Below the pieces are notes generated by a model. It saw only the letters and a list, made by a program, of their open reading frames with translations. It did not search any database and was not told the DNA's origin. Positions 47,273 through 58,303 of a DNA stretch of 64,000 nt are shown one piece after another. The first letter of the stretch is position 1. The number at the start of each line of letters is the position of its first letter. The position numbers and the translations under genes were made by a program. Source of the stretch: Fennellomyces sp. T-0311 (lineage: Eukaryota; Mucoromycota; Mucoromycetes; Mucorales; Lichtheimiaceae); contig JALLLT010000030.1 in the NCBI GenBank assembly GCA_025266875.1, positions 1-64,000 of the forward strand. The letters run 5' to 3'.

Positions 47273-49551
47273 AATTTAGATTCTCAGAGAATGCTGTCTG
47301 AAATGCATTCAGTTTCTTTGAATCGCGAAAGTAGAAAGCGCAGGTTATGCACTAGCGGAAAGAAAGTGTACTCTTGAGCAGAAGCAGCATATTTCAACTC
47401 CAGTCTTTTAACACTTCCCAAACTCACAATTCCGCCGAACAAACTGCCTGAACGGCCCCATCAGTCCTGTAGCCTTCTTGCGCCATGTTCATAGTTTCCT
47501 CCCACCAGTGCCACTCCAAACTATCATTTGGCACTACCAGCGGCGCTGATTGCTCGTACAAGTTTGTTGCCATGGCGTTGCTAACGAATGATCTTTTTTT
47601 TTTCTGGCGATCTTATGCACTGCTGCACCCTTCCACGTTGCCCAGAGCTTTTATTGTTTGGTTGAGTTTTATTTATGATCCTCTTTAGATTTCGACCGTC
47701 AGGATTTCACAGCGCTGTGCTGATGCTTTTCCAATACTCGCAAGCACATGAATTTTTACTTTTGATTTCTCATCATCAGCTGTTTATTGCAAATAGAATG
47801 TATGTTTGGATGTGTTCTGTCAAAGGCATTTTGTAGATCGTTTGCACATGCTTCTCACTTGAATGGATTCGTCAATTTCACGAGGCTGTTATTTTTAGGC
47901 TCTGTTTGCGTGTCAAATCAACTTTTTATTTTGGCATCCATCGTCACTGTACGGTAGAGGTCTCCACCACAGGAGCATGTGTCAAACGCCTTAGACTTTG
48001 CAAGCGACAATGTGACACTCTGACTGTAGAAACCGAGATAAGATGGTGACACTTTGATTCTTAAGCAGCTAGCCATCTCATGACGCCAAAAAATAGTGGG
48101 CTCAGCAATCCGCAGAATCAACCCTTATTATAGAACCGATTAGCACGCGTTATCATCAAGTGTTTTCACAGGATCACTTTATCGCGTTCTGTAAGAACAG
48201 CGTGCTATAAATGTCTATTTTTATTATTGCTTTCACTTTGTAGATGGACCGCCTACCAGAAGAGGAAACTCGTCAGAAATCACTGGCCCTTTTCTTTGTT
48301 CTATACTTGGTAACAAGGACGAACAGGGTGATCCCCGTCTCAATTGTTCATATAAATATGTTGAGACATTTAGCATTGGTAGCGTGATGTGCCAGCACAC
48401 AGTGTCGACCCTGAAATGTTTTGTCGCACTTTAACGTATGCACATGAACCATGACTTTATCCTTATTATCCAGAAAATTGATGCATCAGATCAGTCCATC
48501 AGTATCCGATTTAAATCAGGATGCTAGAAATACTTGTATGTCGATCAGTTGGGTATTCTCGTCACCTGAAGTGTTACTTTGGTCATCCACAACTTTTTCA
48601 AACATCATGGGAAAGATCGATTAAAGCCGTCGAATCAAAGTTGTTACACAATCAGTGAAAAGTTTTATACCCTTTACCACTTTAGTGGTAGTACTACAAG
48701 AAGTATGTTAAACTATCACAAGTGCGCCACTTATTTCAAAGGGTAGGACAAAGAATATCAACTAGCGAAAAAGAGTAGCCGGTTAAACCGGCTTGAAAAG
48801 AATAGCGCTGTTGAGGTTCGAGATATCTCTGGGTATTGTAAGATGGTATCACAGCATTTTTTTTATATGTAGAGGTGATAGGAGCAAATATACATATGTA
48901 ACGGAACAAAGATGTTAAAACGCATATATTTTGGAAGTAATGCCTTTGGTCATCCTGAATTTTAGAAAGAGAATAGCGATGGCACCCAGAAGAAACGCTA
49001 ATCCTGTAACGATCTTATAATTTAAGTACTGTTCAATATTGGTACTTCATTCGATAATACTGGCAACACTTGCTCCGGAGTCAGCAGGGGTAATGTCGGT
49101 TAGCAGCAAGATCGCTAGACCAGTAGAGAGCATATTCAATTCAACAACAGTCATCGTAACCGATGACACTACAAGACAATGATTACGTTCAGTTTTAAAT
49201 TTTCAATACTCGCGTTACGTATATAGCATTAGATTTACGATAGCTTACTTGGAGCAATTTACTAAATCAAAATGATGCCACACGCTAATATGTTTTCGCA
49301 GCTGTATGTAAAATCCCATATTCAAAGCGTGCTTAAGCTGCTAAATTGGTTTCAGTATGTACACTAGATATCATTAAGCAAGCTTACAACAACTCTGTTT
49401 GATGATAATTAACAAAGTAAATTAACGCGAGAAAAGGGAGAAATGTACGTACATACTTATAATTTACTAAATTACTGTGCAGCTTGCTATTAATGCATGT
49501 GGACGTATTATCAGAAGGGTATACTACGTTCATTGAAATATATTCTTCCTT
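47273..49551. other. Intergenic, no gene seen
   Basis: About 2.3 kb. The first few hundred bases are probably the 5' leader and promoter of the SAP-domain gene. Remaining frames are short and unrecognised. Confidence 0.5.
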
Positions 49552-50574
49552 CTAATTTGATCTTCGTACTAAAGAAGTCAAACTTGACCAAGCAGCGCTA
49601 AATGACCGACTGGAAGGTGGTGTTGTCGTTCGGTAAGTAAAACCCATATCATCACTTGGAGTTTCGCCTGTGCCTGGGAAGCCACCGGGAGCATCGAATC
49701 GTGTGGAAGCTCGGAAGTCGCCCGATCTCCGATAAGGGTCTCCGTAAAATTCATCATCCTTCTGCTTCAACAAAGTTCCCTTTCTTTTGCGCCGTATATA
49801 AATCGCCGCGACCATGATAATCAATGCTAATCCTACTACGCCTCCAATGACGCTGCCAACAATTATTCCAGTGTGATTGCTGTCATTGGTATCTGAATCA
49901 TCCCCTGCCAAAGACGGAACAATTGTTCTAATATAGGGAGATGTGTTAATTTCTATGGCCGATGAAAAAAAAAATTAACTTACGTTGTGGGTACAACGGT
50001 CGTAACGTATCGGGTTGTGCCGTCACTGACGATTTCGGATACAGTTGGTATGCTGGTTGTTACCGTGACATAGTCAACGGATGATGTTGGATCATGTGAA
50101 CTTGAAACAGATTGTGCTGGTGGCTCGTTTGTTGTGGTGCTTGCAGGTGGCTCGGTCATGGTTGTTGTCGTTGCTGTCGGCTCATGGGTGGTTGTAGGAG
50201 GTTCATCAGTGGTGGTGGTTATAGGTGGTAAGGTGGTACTTGTTTCATCAGGCGTCGACGGTGGTGGTTCTTCTGATCTTTATTTCCTCAATGATTAATT
50301 TGTCACTTCATTAAATCAAAAGATATATTTACATTGATGTCGGATCAGATGGGATACTATCGCTTGTCGTTGACATGGAAGGCGATGGTGAAGTGGTAGA
50401 GGAGGGTACTTCTGTTGTAGTGCTCGGAGGAGGACTGTTGGATCTGGTAGTTGTTACAGCTGAAGTGGTTGGTTGATCTTCGGGTGATGTATTGCTTTCG
50501 ATTGCAGAAGTAGTACTTTCTGGAGGTGGTGAAAATGTTTCTGTTGGTATTGGCTCTTCAGTAACAGAAGAAGA
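49552..50574 (-). CDS. Mucin-like single-pass membrane protein
   Basis: At least three exons (50574 to about 50331, about 50278-49982, about 49930-49552). A long Ser/Thr/Pro-rich, probably O-mannosylated ectodomain (TTTEVPSSTTSPSPSMSTTS and similar) is followed by one membrane helix (GIIVGSVIGGVVGLALIIMV), a basic stop-transfer RRKRKG and a roughly 80-residue cytosolic tail (YGDPYRRSGDFRASTRF). The layout matches fungal cell-wall sensors and SKG6/Mid2-type proteins. With this start (MSSSVTEEPIPTE) there is no signal peptide, so either an upstream exon is missing from the model or an internal signal anchor is used. Candidate upstream coding sequence exists on the same strand at about 50617-51009 (contains MLPSKCYGLYIGFVLSVEAC), but I could not join it. 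Confidence 0.7.
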
Positions 50575-53556
50575 CATTAAAGAAGGAAAAAAGGAAAAGA
50601 TTTAAAAAAGCAGGGTTTAAAGAAAATGACAAGCGATCCTTGCTGTAAGTAAATGATATGTCCGAAAATAAACTCTTGAATCAACCGTATTTTTAGCCCC
50701 TTCGATGGATACTAAAAAGAGAGTACTTCGCTTTTCGGTAAACGTGGGGTGATCATAGCCACACAGTATGACGTTCCAATGTCTCACAAACATCCTTCTA
50801 CGTAAAGTTACTGACCAAAGATTCGGAGTTTTGGTATAGAAATGCTCAAACATGGTAGGGCAATGGTAGAATGTATAGAACGCGCACGCTTCTACAGAAA
50901 GTACAAAACCTATATATAAACCGTAGCATTTTGATGGCAACATTTTGACGTGTAAAAAAAAAGTAGTGTCCACTTTAACGCTTGCGTCATGCAGCCTTAA
51001 TACTACCAATCGACTTCTATGTTGTCATATTTCCAAAGGAGCCTCCATTAACCATTTCTGAAACTGTTGACGTCAGCTGGCCAACGTTTTAATGAACTAC
51101 TCCACATATAGTGGGGATTGACAAACATCGGTGCGATATTGTATCAACAAAAGTATACAAAAAGTATGTGTTCTTTTTTTAGATTTTGAGTAAACCGATG
51201 CTCAACACAAAAGTCAGGCTATCTTACATAATCTGATTTATCAAACAGACAGACGAGAGCTTAATAGTTTCACTTTGACTTCCACAGCATATATTACATA
51301 TACCAAGTTGAGGCATATGACCACCGAGTAGGTCAGAAGGAAGTTAAGGCCAGATAGGCTTTTCCAACCAACCAACGCTAACAGCCGTTGCCTTGGAATG
51401 AGGGGTACCCTTAATTATTCAATGCTTGTCATAACGTTGCTGACATATTGTGTGATGACAGGTAAAGTAATAGGATGGCGTTTTCCAATTGCATTATCTG
51501 TTATTTTTCTTAGATTACATGCCTCGATATGTAGGATAAGATATGATAACGGGTGTTTGAGTTTGGATCAAAGTATCCTCGATCGTTGATTGGAGGGAAC
51601 AGCATACATAGAACATTAGGAGAGTTAATGGACAATTATTCCTGAAGGCCACAGTAATAATGCGCAGTTGCACTGAAAGTGCAAGGCGTTTTGTATATTA
51701 CGTACGATTGTTGGCCCCCTCCTCTCTCCCCAACGCTACTCACAAGTTCTATGGGTTGAGTTACTAAAAATGGCGCTACTTTAACCAAGGATACCCACAA
51801 GTAATATCATACAGACTGATAATTGTACGTAGACATAGTGATGCCTTAAACAGTCAAGATGTCCACCTTTATCATCAAACTCTTACAATTCATTCTCTTT
51901 TCTCATTCATCCGTTCTCGCTTGTACGTCGCTCGACGAAAAATTCATACTGCACGCAGCATGGTGCCCTGCTCTCCTCACTTTCAGTTATACCACGCGGT
52001 TTGCCGTCAATGTCACTAAAGTTGCATCTCCAGTACTTATTGTCGCCCTTTTCCGCTATCGTCAAAGAACAATAATTACTGCTCACAAAGGCAATTACTA
52101 TATAAAGTCATCGACAAGACACACCTCGGTGCATATACTACTTCTGGAACGAATATTTTGTCAAAGGTAAAATACTACCGAGACATCTATGCATACAAAA
52201 ATGTAGTCATGGGAAACGTTGCATGTCAAGCGTAATTCCAAGAAAATAACCTACACGAGCTACTGTAAGTAATTTTTTTACCATTGTGTACAATGAAATC
52301 ATGGTAGTATTGCTGAGTTAGCACTCTCACACATACTCCATTTCTACGGAAAGGAGAATATTCTCGGAAGGTTTTGGTATAGACTTGCTAGACAAATCGT
52401 CACATTGATCAAAAACGAATCCTTTCGGAACGAGTGAGGTTCAAGGATACTGAGTTGGCGACGAGAGCACAGAGTGTGGTGGAGGTATACGTTATCGGAT
52501 ACTGTGCGGGTTCAGATGATTAAGTGCAACATGGATTTGTCTTGGACACTGGTGACATCGACATCGAACGAAAAGTTCAGAGGTGCTGTTGAAGCCGTCA
52601 ATGTTACGACGAAAAGCAGGAGTCATCAACGAGATAAAGATACTAATGTCGGTACAACATATACATCTGTGCCTTACTCTTAACTATAGACGGGTCCTAG
52701 GAAGGGAGGATGGCTCACATGTGCTTTCGAATCAGCGTGTAAAGGTGTGTAAAGTCTTTGCCGTTTACAGTTATAGGTGATGGGCTTGATTTGCCTTCCT
52801 TGAACCAGCATACCGTCGATTATTCTCAGATATTAGCACAAGCTTGTGATGCGTGGTAACAGATTATTAAACTATGGTAGGAAGTGTACCTACGGGTAAC
52901 TTATTGCAAGCCTAATATAAAGCCGAAATGTCCATTCCATATATTATGTAGCAAGAAGTCATACGGTAAGTAACTGGCGCGACAATAATAATACTACTAT
53001 TGATGGTATTTGCTTTGGTGCATTTTATATTTATCCAGGACATTCAATGTCGCTTTATATTTTGCTCTACCTGCTGCCGATACTCGGATTATTTGAAATT
53101 GGAATCTTTATACTGCCAAGTTTTGTCATCTTTGAGTTTGGACTCCTCGTTGCATATGATACGCTGCTATTTGACCAGATTACCAAAGCAGGCAATCGAA
53201 AGAAATGCAGAGGGAGTTTTTGCTTTAATTCAGTCCAACTGATGGCGGTTTACTTTGTCCGAGCATACTCTTTTTAAAAGTCCAACGTCCACCCTTGCTA
53301 GCCGTATTTTATGCATGCATACGAAAAAATCAAATAAACAATACTATCACATGTCAACGCCTACTATGATAACGAGCATCGTCCCTGTCATCCTTCTTAG
53401 CTTGACTTTCCTGCACTGTCCTATCATGTGCATGCAATATCCAAAAAGTATAGTTGCTTGACGAAAAATCGGGTTATGCAAGTTGCGGCGAGTTTTCCAA
53501 AATGAGCGACCGTGGTCAAGTTTATATGTACAAAAGATCAAAAATAAATAACTAAA
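50575..53556. other. Mostly non-coding; weak kinase-like fragment
   Basis: Three kilobases without a supported gene. Around 52583-52690 (plus) the stretch KAGVINEIKILMSVQH resembles the beta3-alphaC region of a STE20/PAK-like protein kinase, but the frame is short and unsupported on both sides. At 51859-52170 (plus) a frame starts with a hydrophobic, signal-peptide-like segment (IIKLLQFILFSHSSVLAC) without further support. Confidence 0.4.
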
Positions 53557-55375
53557 TCAAAAGGCTGGTGAATTGTATGTTTCTAAGAATCGATAATCCT
53601 CGTCGTCGTCGCTCGACCAATAAAGATTGTCATCTGGAATTTCAGTATTCGGTGCACTCAACTCATCGTCTCGTTTCCGTTTCAGCCCTGGTTTGCTTTC
53701 GCCAATCGGTGAACCATCTTCCTTGGATTCTTGCATTACGGTGTTGTCATCTGTTGGTAGTTGAGATACAATCTGGTCCGTAAAGTGCTCCATGCTCCAC
53801 ATATCTTGGTCGTCACTGTCTTTTTCTGATTCCGGTGTTGACGCCGTCATGGTTTTGTTCCATGATATAGGTAAGGGTTTATATAGTTGTGTGTCATCCT
53901 CGTCTTTTGTGGTGTCGCGCAAGGTGGGATTGATTGCGTTTTCCAAACCCTTATCCTGATTGTTCGAGTCAACCTCTATTGCGTGGTGGAAGAGAAAAAA
54001 AATTGGACGTACCGTGATATGAAACTGAACAGTCTGATCCTGCGATCCTAATGATGATTTGTAATAGTATGCGAATCGCCGTTCTCGCTTGCGATATAAA
54101 AATATCCTGTTTAGACACCAGTTCCCCCAAGCCGGTCCTACACAAACGGTGAGACTTTTCAATACATTGCCGTAAACTCAAGGGTACCTAGTGCTGGCGT
54201 CAGTGCAGAATTGATGCGATCCATCGAGACGTGATTCGTCACAACCACCTGGAGCACTCGTTAGACATCACTTTCTTTATTAACTATCGGATTGACGTTA
54301 CTTACTGACACATCGTGACGGGATGCCAACTGGGTCAAATTCTGTCCTATGAACCCAAGTAGGCTGTTTCGTAGACGTGAATCCGAAACATTGAGTCGCA
54401 TCGGAAAAGCAACGCTATCCAGAATAACCAGCTTTACCTATGCGAAAAAAAAGATGAATGATCAAAGACCTTGTAAAAAAGAAAACAAATTGTTACATTG
54501 ACAAGTTCGCTGATAATGATTGGAAGTTGGCGAACAAGGGCGACAAGTTCAAAGTGATCGAACACTCGAAAAAGATGAATTCTACGCAAGAGAGAATCCA
54601 CTATTTCTTTTAAAAAAAAAGGATGAGCAAATATACATGTGTGTCCAGTTTATGCATACCATCCGATAGACCGTTTGCTTTTGCTGCTTGTTGGGCAATT
54701 TGACGCAGTCGACCAGGAAACATACTTCCTTCCGTATCTATGTCAACGATGAGACACAATTGGATTGACAAGGGGGAACAGTTACCAATATAGATGCATT
54801 CGCCAAGTGCTTGACCATTCTGAAACTGTGCATTGATGGCAAGCTGCATACTATCAACGGAAGTCAGATAATTGTTGTTGCTATGAAGGCGTAAAGGGGT
54901 AAGGGTTACCATAGTTGGGTTTTTCCAGTACCCAGTTCGCCACAGAACTCAGTGATACATGAGGGGAGAAGGCCCTTGTATGTTCCAAATAATGTATCCA
55001 GCGCCTCGCACGAGAAGCTTATCCCTGACTTTTGGGTGTCGGCCTTTAACCGATCTTCTGCCGTTTGTGAAGCTCGTATTTGTCCTTTTTTGTTCCACAA
55101 CACAACATTAGCTCTCTTCCTCTTTCTTTCAATGAAGCGCAGACAAACCTCCATGAACGAGGCCCAAGATGAGACCAACTTCTTTTTCTGTTAAATGCAG
55201 TTCTGCAACAACAAAGTGAGCTCTGGGTACAGCAAAGGGCAAGAGACAATGTCCAACCTTCAATCACTTGAATGACACCGGCATCTTTGATATCCTTGAC
55301 ACTGTCGTAGCCAGCGGCGTCCAGTTTGCGGTATAACGCGGGATCAGTGATGCGATCGGCCAACGATCGTTCCAT
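53557..55375 (-). CDS. RAD51C: DNA-repair recombinase paralog RAD51C
   Basis: A RAD51 paralog acting in homologous recombination (BCDX2/CX3 complexes in animals). Ten exons (55375-55258, 55202-55149, 55084-54910, 54850-54786, 54737-54660, 54606-54497, 54437-54306, 54248-54188, 54137-54013, 53973-53557) total 1,335 nt, or 444 residues. The N-terminal helical domain (LHLTEKEVGLILGLVHG) precedes the RecA core: ISFSCEALDTLF, Walker A GELGTGKTQLCMQLA near residue 110, CIYIDTEGSMFPGRL, Walker B KLVILDSVAFP, VVVTNHVSM, and PALGPAWGNWCLNRIFLYR. After HIT there follows a roughly 140-residue acidic tail not found in animal RAD51C as I know it, with KRKRDDE as a possible nuclear signal. It is head to head with the TRAP-alpha gene, 312 bp apart. 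Confidence 0.92.
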
Positions 55376-55687
55376 GACTGTTGAAACGAAACAGACACGC
55401 TTTTTTTTAGGGACACGACGTATAAAATTGCTTTATCACGAATGAATTGCGTTCACGATTTATTAAGAGGGAGTCTGTTGCTATGCATGCGCTCTCGATA
55501 CAAACGAAAAAGCGAGAACCACTTTCATGGTACGAAACGCTTATCATATCCTCGCAACATGGCAAGAGTCGCGTTTCGACATATCATTGGTCCAATTAAG
55601 CAGTGTCGGAATACACAACCACGTCTTTCCACCCGTTTCTTTTCACTCACTCGTTCTTTCCCGTCGAACCCCTCTCAACTCATAACT
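55376..55687. promoter_or_regulatory. Divergent promoter region of RAD51C and TRAP-alpha
   Basis: 312 bp between the two divergent start codons. It should hold both core promoters. The element GGTCCAATTAAG (55590-55601) contains an inverted CCAAT core (ATTGG at 55587-55591), a candidate shared site. Inference from layout. Confidence 0.4.
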
Positions 55688-56793
55688 ATGGCCAAGTTGA
55701 CCTCGTTCTGGACCCTGCTTTTACTTTTGGTTGCCTGTGTTTCGTTTGGTAAGCATCCCTCTGCAATCGGGCTTGGCCTTGGATGACGCCCGACCATGAA
55801 GCAATAAACACGGATGGCTAACCTATGCGAAACAAAAAGTCTATGCACAGGACCAGGATGAAAAAGATTACACGACTGCCAATCTGGAAGTTACTGCTGA
55901 TTTCCCGGACAATCCGTTTGGACGTGAGCAAATGGAACAACGCGCAAAAAAATGTATGAAGGCTGTTATATATTAACATTGCGTTACAGTGATTACCAAT
56001 GGCCAGCGCAACAAGGTGGTTTTGACGCTTGCCAACAAGGACAAGGCGGATTTCTCTGTTCTCGCTGTATCCGGTAAGGTGACTCTTCCTGAACAACCCG
56101 ACAAGATTCTTCGCAACGTAAGCTATTCAAAACTCGCAAAAGAGAAGGGCGGAAAGCTTAACACAAAACCCGAAATAGTTGACTTCTCTTCGTTATGATT
56201 TGACTGTCCCCGTCGATGGCAGCGTCGAGATCCCTTACTTGTTCCATTCCGAATTCGCTCCTGGTGAACACGCCTTGACTGTCTATATTGATGTCATGGG
56301 TGATGTAAGTGTTTTTGGTGAGGGTAAATGCGCTGGATTCTGACGCGACAAACAGGAAAAATTGCTTCGCGTTGTTGGTTATAATGGCATTATTACCGTC
56401 GTCGACCCCGAAACTTCATGGATGGACCCTCAATTGTAAGTTTGTGTGTGTGCGTCATCGATGGATCGAAACTGATCCAGCCATAGGATCTTCCTCTACA
56501 TTGTTCTCGGTGCCGTTGGTTTGGGTATTGCTTACATTATCCGTGAGGCATTCTTTGGTGGTGCCGGCAAGACGACCAAGGTAAAGTAGCACGAGTGTTT
56601 TGCACAGGGTGTGGGTGGTTCTAAATGCCGCTGTTAGTCCAAGAAGGTGTCGAAGGAACCTGCCACCAAGCCCTCTCACCGCGATGAAAAGGGCAACATG
56701 ATCTTGGACGAGTCGTGGATCCCTCAGGATCAGCTCAAGGGCAACAGCCCCAAGCAGTCGCCACGTGTCAAGAAGAGAGCCAACCGCAAGTAA
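55688..56793 (+). CDS. SSR1: Translocon-associated protein alpha (TRAP-alpha/SSR1)
   Basis: An ER membrane subunit that aids protein translocation next to Sec61. Seven exons (55688-55748, 55840-55923, 55990-56117, 56179-56304, 56356-56435, 56487-56580, 56638-56793) total 729 nt, or 242 residues. The signal peptide is MAKLTSFWTLLLLLVACVSF. A lumenal beta-sandwich domain follows (LITNGQRNKVVLTLANKDKA, PYLFHSEFAPGEH, VVDPETSWMDPQL). One membrane helix (LIFLYIVLGAVGLGIAYI) and a short basic cytosolic tail end with KKRANRK. The fungal homologue is sometimes called IRC22-like. All introns are GT-AG with consistent phase. Confidence 0.92.
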
Positions 56794-57753
56794 AAAAAAA
56801 AACAATATATTCATAGCATTCGCTTGTTCTTTTTCCCTCCCTTTATTAACTGCATAATATGAAAAAAAAGTTCCATGGTGTGCCAGGGCGAGTTCTTGCT
56901 TGGCCTCTGCAATGTAATGATAATGTGTCGTCTATTAGTCACCAACTGATGCAATTGAGTGTCTCCCCATCAGATGCTACGTACACGTACAATTGTCAAT
57001 GCCACATCGTGTACGACATAGTGGCTATTGTTTGTTGAACGGTCTTTTTCCGCTATAGCCTGTGCCACCAACGACGAACTCACCGCTTACCTTCTTCATC
57101 AGAAGCCTTCAGACATGCCGGGCTGGATCAAGCCACGAGTGGCATGCCATGGTGCGAGATCAAACCAAAATGAAACGTTGGTCGCTCTGATTTTAAGAGT
57201 TAGGTGCTTCATGACACAAGAAACGAATGGAAAATACGCTTCATCTGATGTATAGCGATAACAAATCCAGCTCGATCTGACGCAAAACATGGCCATTGTT
57301 GTGTTTGTTCTCGTGCTGGATCAATAATCGGTATGGACCAAGTAGTAAGACCATTTGTTTGTGCGCACGTTCGCCAGGATAGCCGTGTGTTTTTATGGTT
57401 CGGTCTGAGGAGAGACGCATACTCATGCTTGTGAATCATGTTTTTATTGCTTGGCTACATTGCAACGGTTGGGGGCGGATGGTCCAATTCACCAGTGTTA
57501 GCGTAGCATATGTCATCAATGAACGCATAGCACGAAACTTTATCAACAGGACAAGCATGCCTATTCCGCTGGAAAACCGGATTGCGTATAGAGCATGGAC
57601 TTGAGACTTATTGCAGGCCACATCCAATTTAGCAAGGCTTTTATCATTTTACCGGCTTTCGTCACGATGGTGTGAAAACCCGCGCAGTGCGCTTGACGTT
57701 TCGCACACCGGCCGCTTAATAATAATTTCCCTATCGACTTTCCTGCAACCACA
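56794..57753. other. Intergenic, no gene seen
   Basis: 960 bp beyond the TRAP-alpha stop. Open frames on either strand look like chance. The last 60 bp before 57754 include the promoter of the next gene. Confidence 0.5.
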
Positions 57754-58155
57754 ATGTCGTTTCGGCCACCCAAAACGCTTCCGATTCTCTCAATTTTCCA
57801 CAACGGCAATCTTCCAAAGTCGCGGGCTGCGTTGGAACTGTTGAAGAAACGCGCGGCACAAAGCAATGGCAGCGATGCTTACCGAGTAAACGTAATTGAG
57901 ACGGAGCCGCCAACACTTGACCAACTGCGGCAGGTGGCCAGCTCGCTGCCCAAAAGGGAGGGTACGTCAGCATGGCATCAAATGGTACGACCTGATGCCG
58001 GGGTGCAAGACTGGGCAGAGATTGCGCAACGTATCCATGACGACCCTAATCTGTTGCAACGGCCCATAGTGATGGATTGGGCACGAGGCCAAGCAGCCAT
58101 GACTCTGGATGACATTGAGAAACTTATCAACGAACGCATCCAGTCCAGCGAGTAA
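57754..58155 (+). CDS. FMP46: Fmp46-like (DUF1687) thioredoxin-fold protein
   Basis: An intronless protein of 133 residues. The sequence LPILSIFHNGNLPKSRAALE matches the start of the Fmp46/DUF1687 family, whose members have an ArsC-like thioredoxin fold and are found in yeast mitochondria. In this copy no Cys occurs at the N-terminal position where related arsenate reductases carry their nucleophile; residues HNGNLPKS stand there. The later motif LLQRPIVMDWARGQAAM fits the ArsC-type RPI core. Role unknown; redox activity is doubtful without the cysteine. Near the end (DDIEKLINERIQ) a short helix closes the fold. A GA-rich tract follows the stop. Confidence 0.75.
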   Translation: MSFRPPKTLPILSIFHNGNLPKSRAALELLKKRAAQSNGSDAYRVNVIETEPPTLDQLRQVASSLPKREGTSAWHQMVRPDAGVQDWAEIAQRIHDDPNLLQRPIVMDWARGQAAMTLDDIEKLINERIQSSE

Positions 58156-58200
58156 TAATGATAATAATAAAAAAAAATCAAATGTATTACAAAAAAAAAA

Positions 58201-58217
58201 AGAGAGAGAGAGAGAGG
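58201..58217. repeat. (GA)n microsatellite
   Basis: AG dinucleotide run preceded by a poly-A tract, just after the Fmp46-like gene. Confidence 0.85.
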
Positions 58218-58303
58218 ACTTATGGTACAAGGATGGAGGGTGAGCTCGGGGGTGTATACAAAATTGGTTTGTGTATAAGATGGTATGAAGATGGTAACTT
58301 AAA

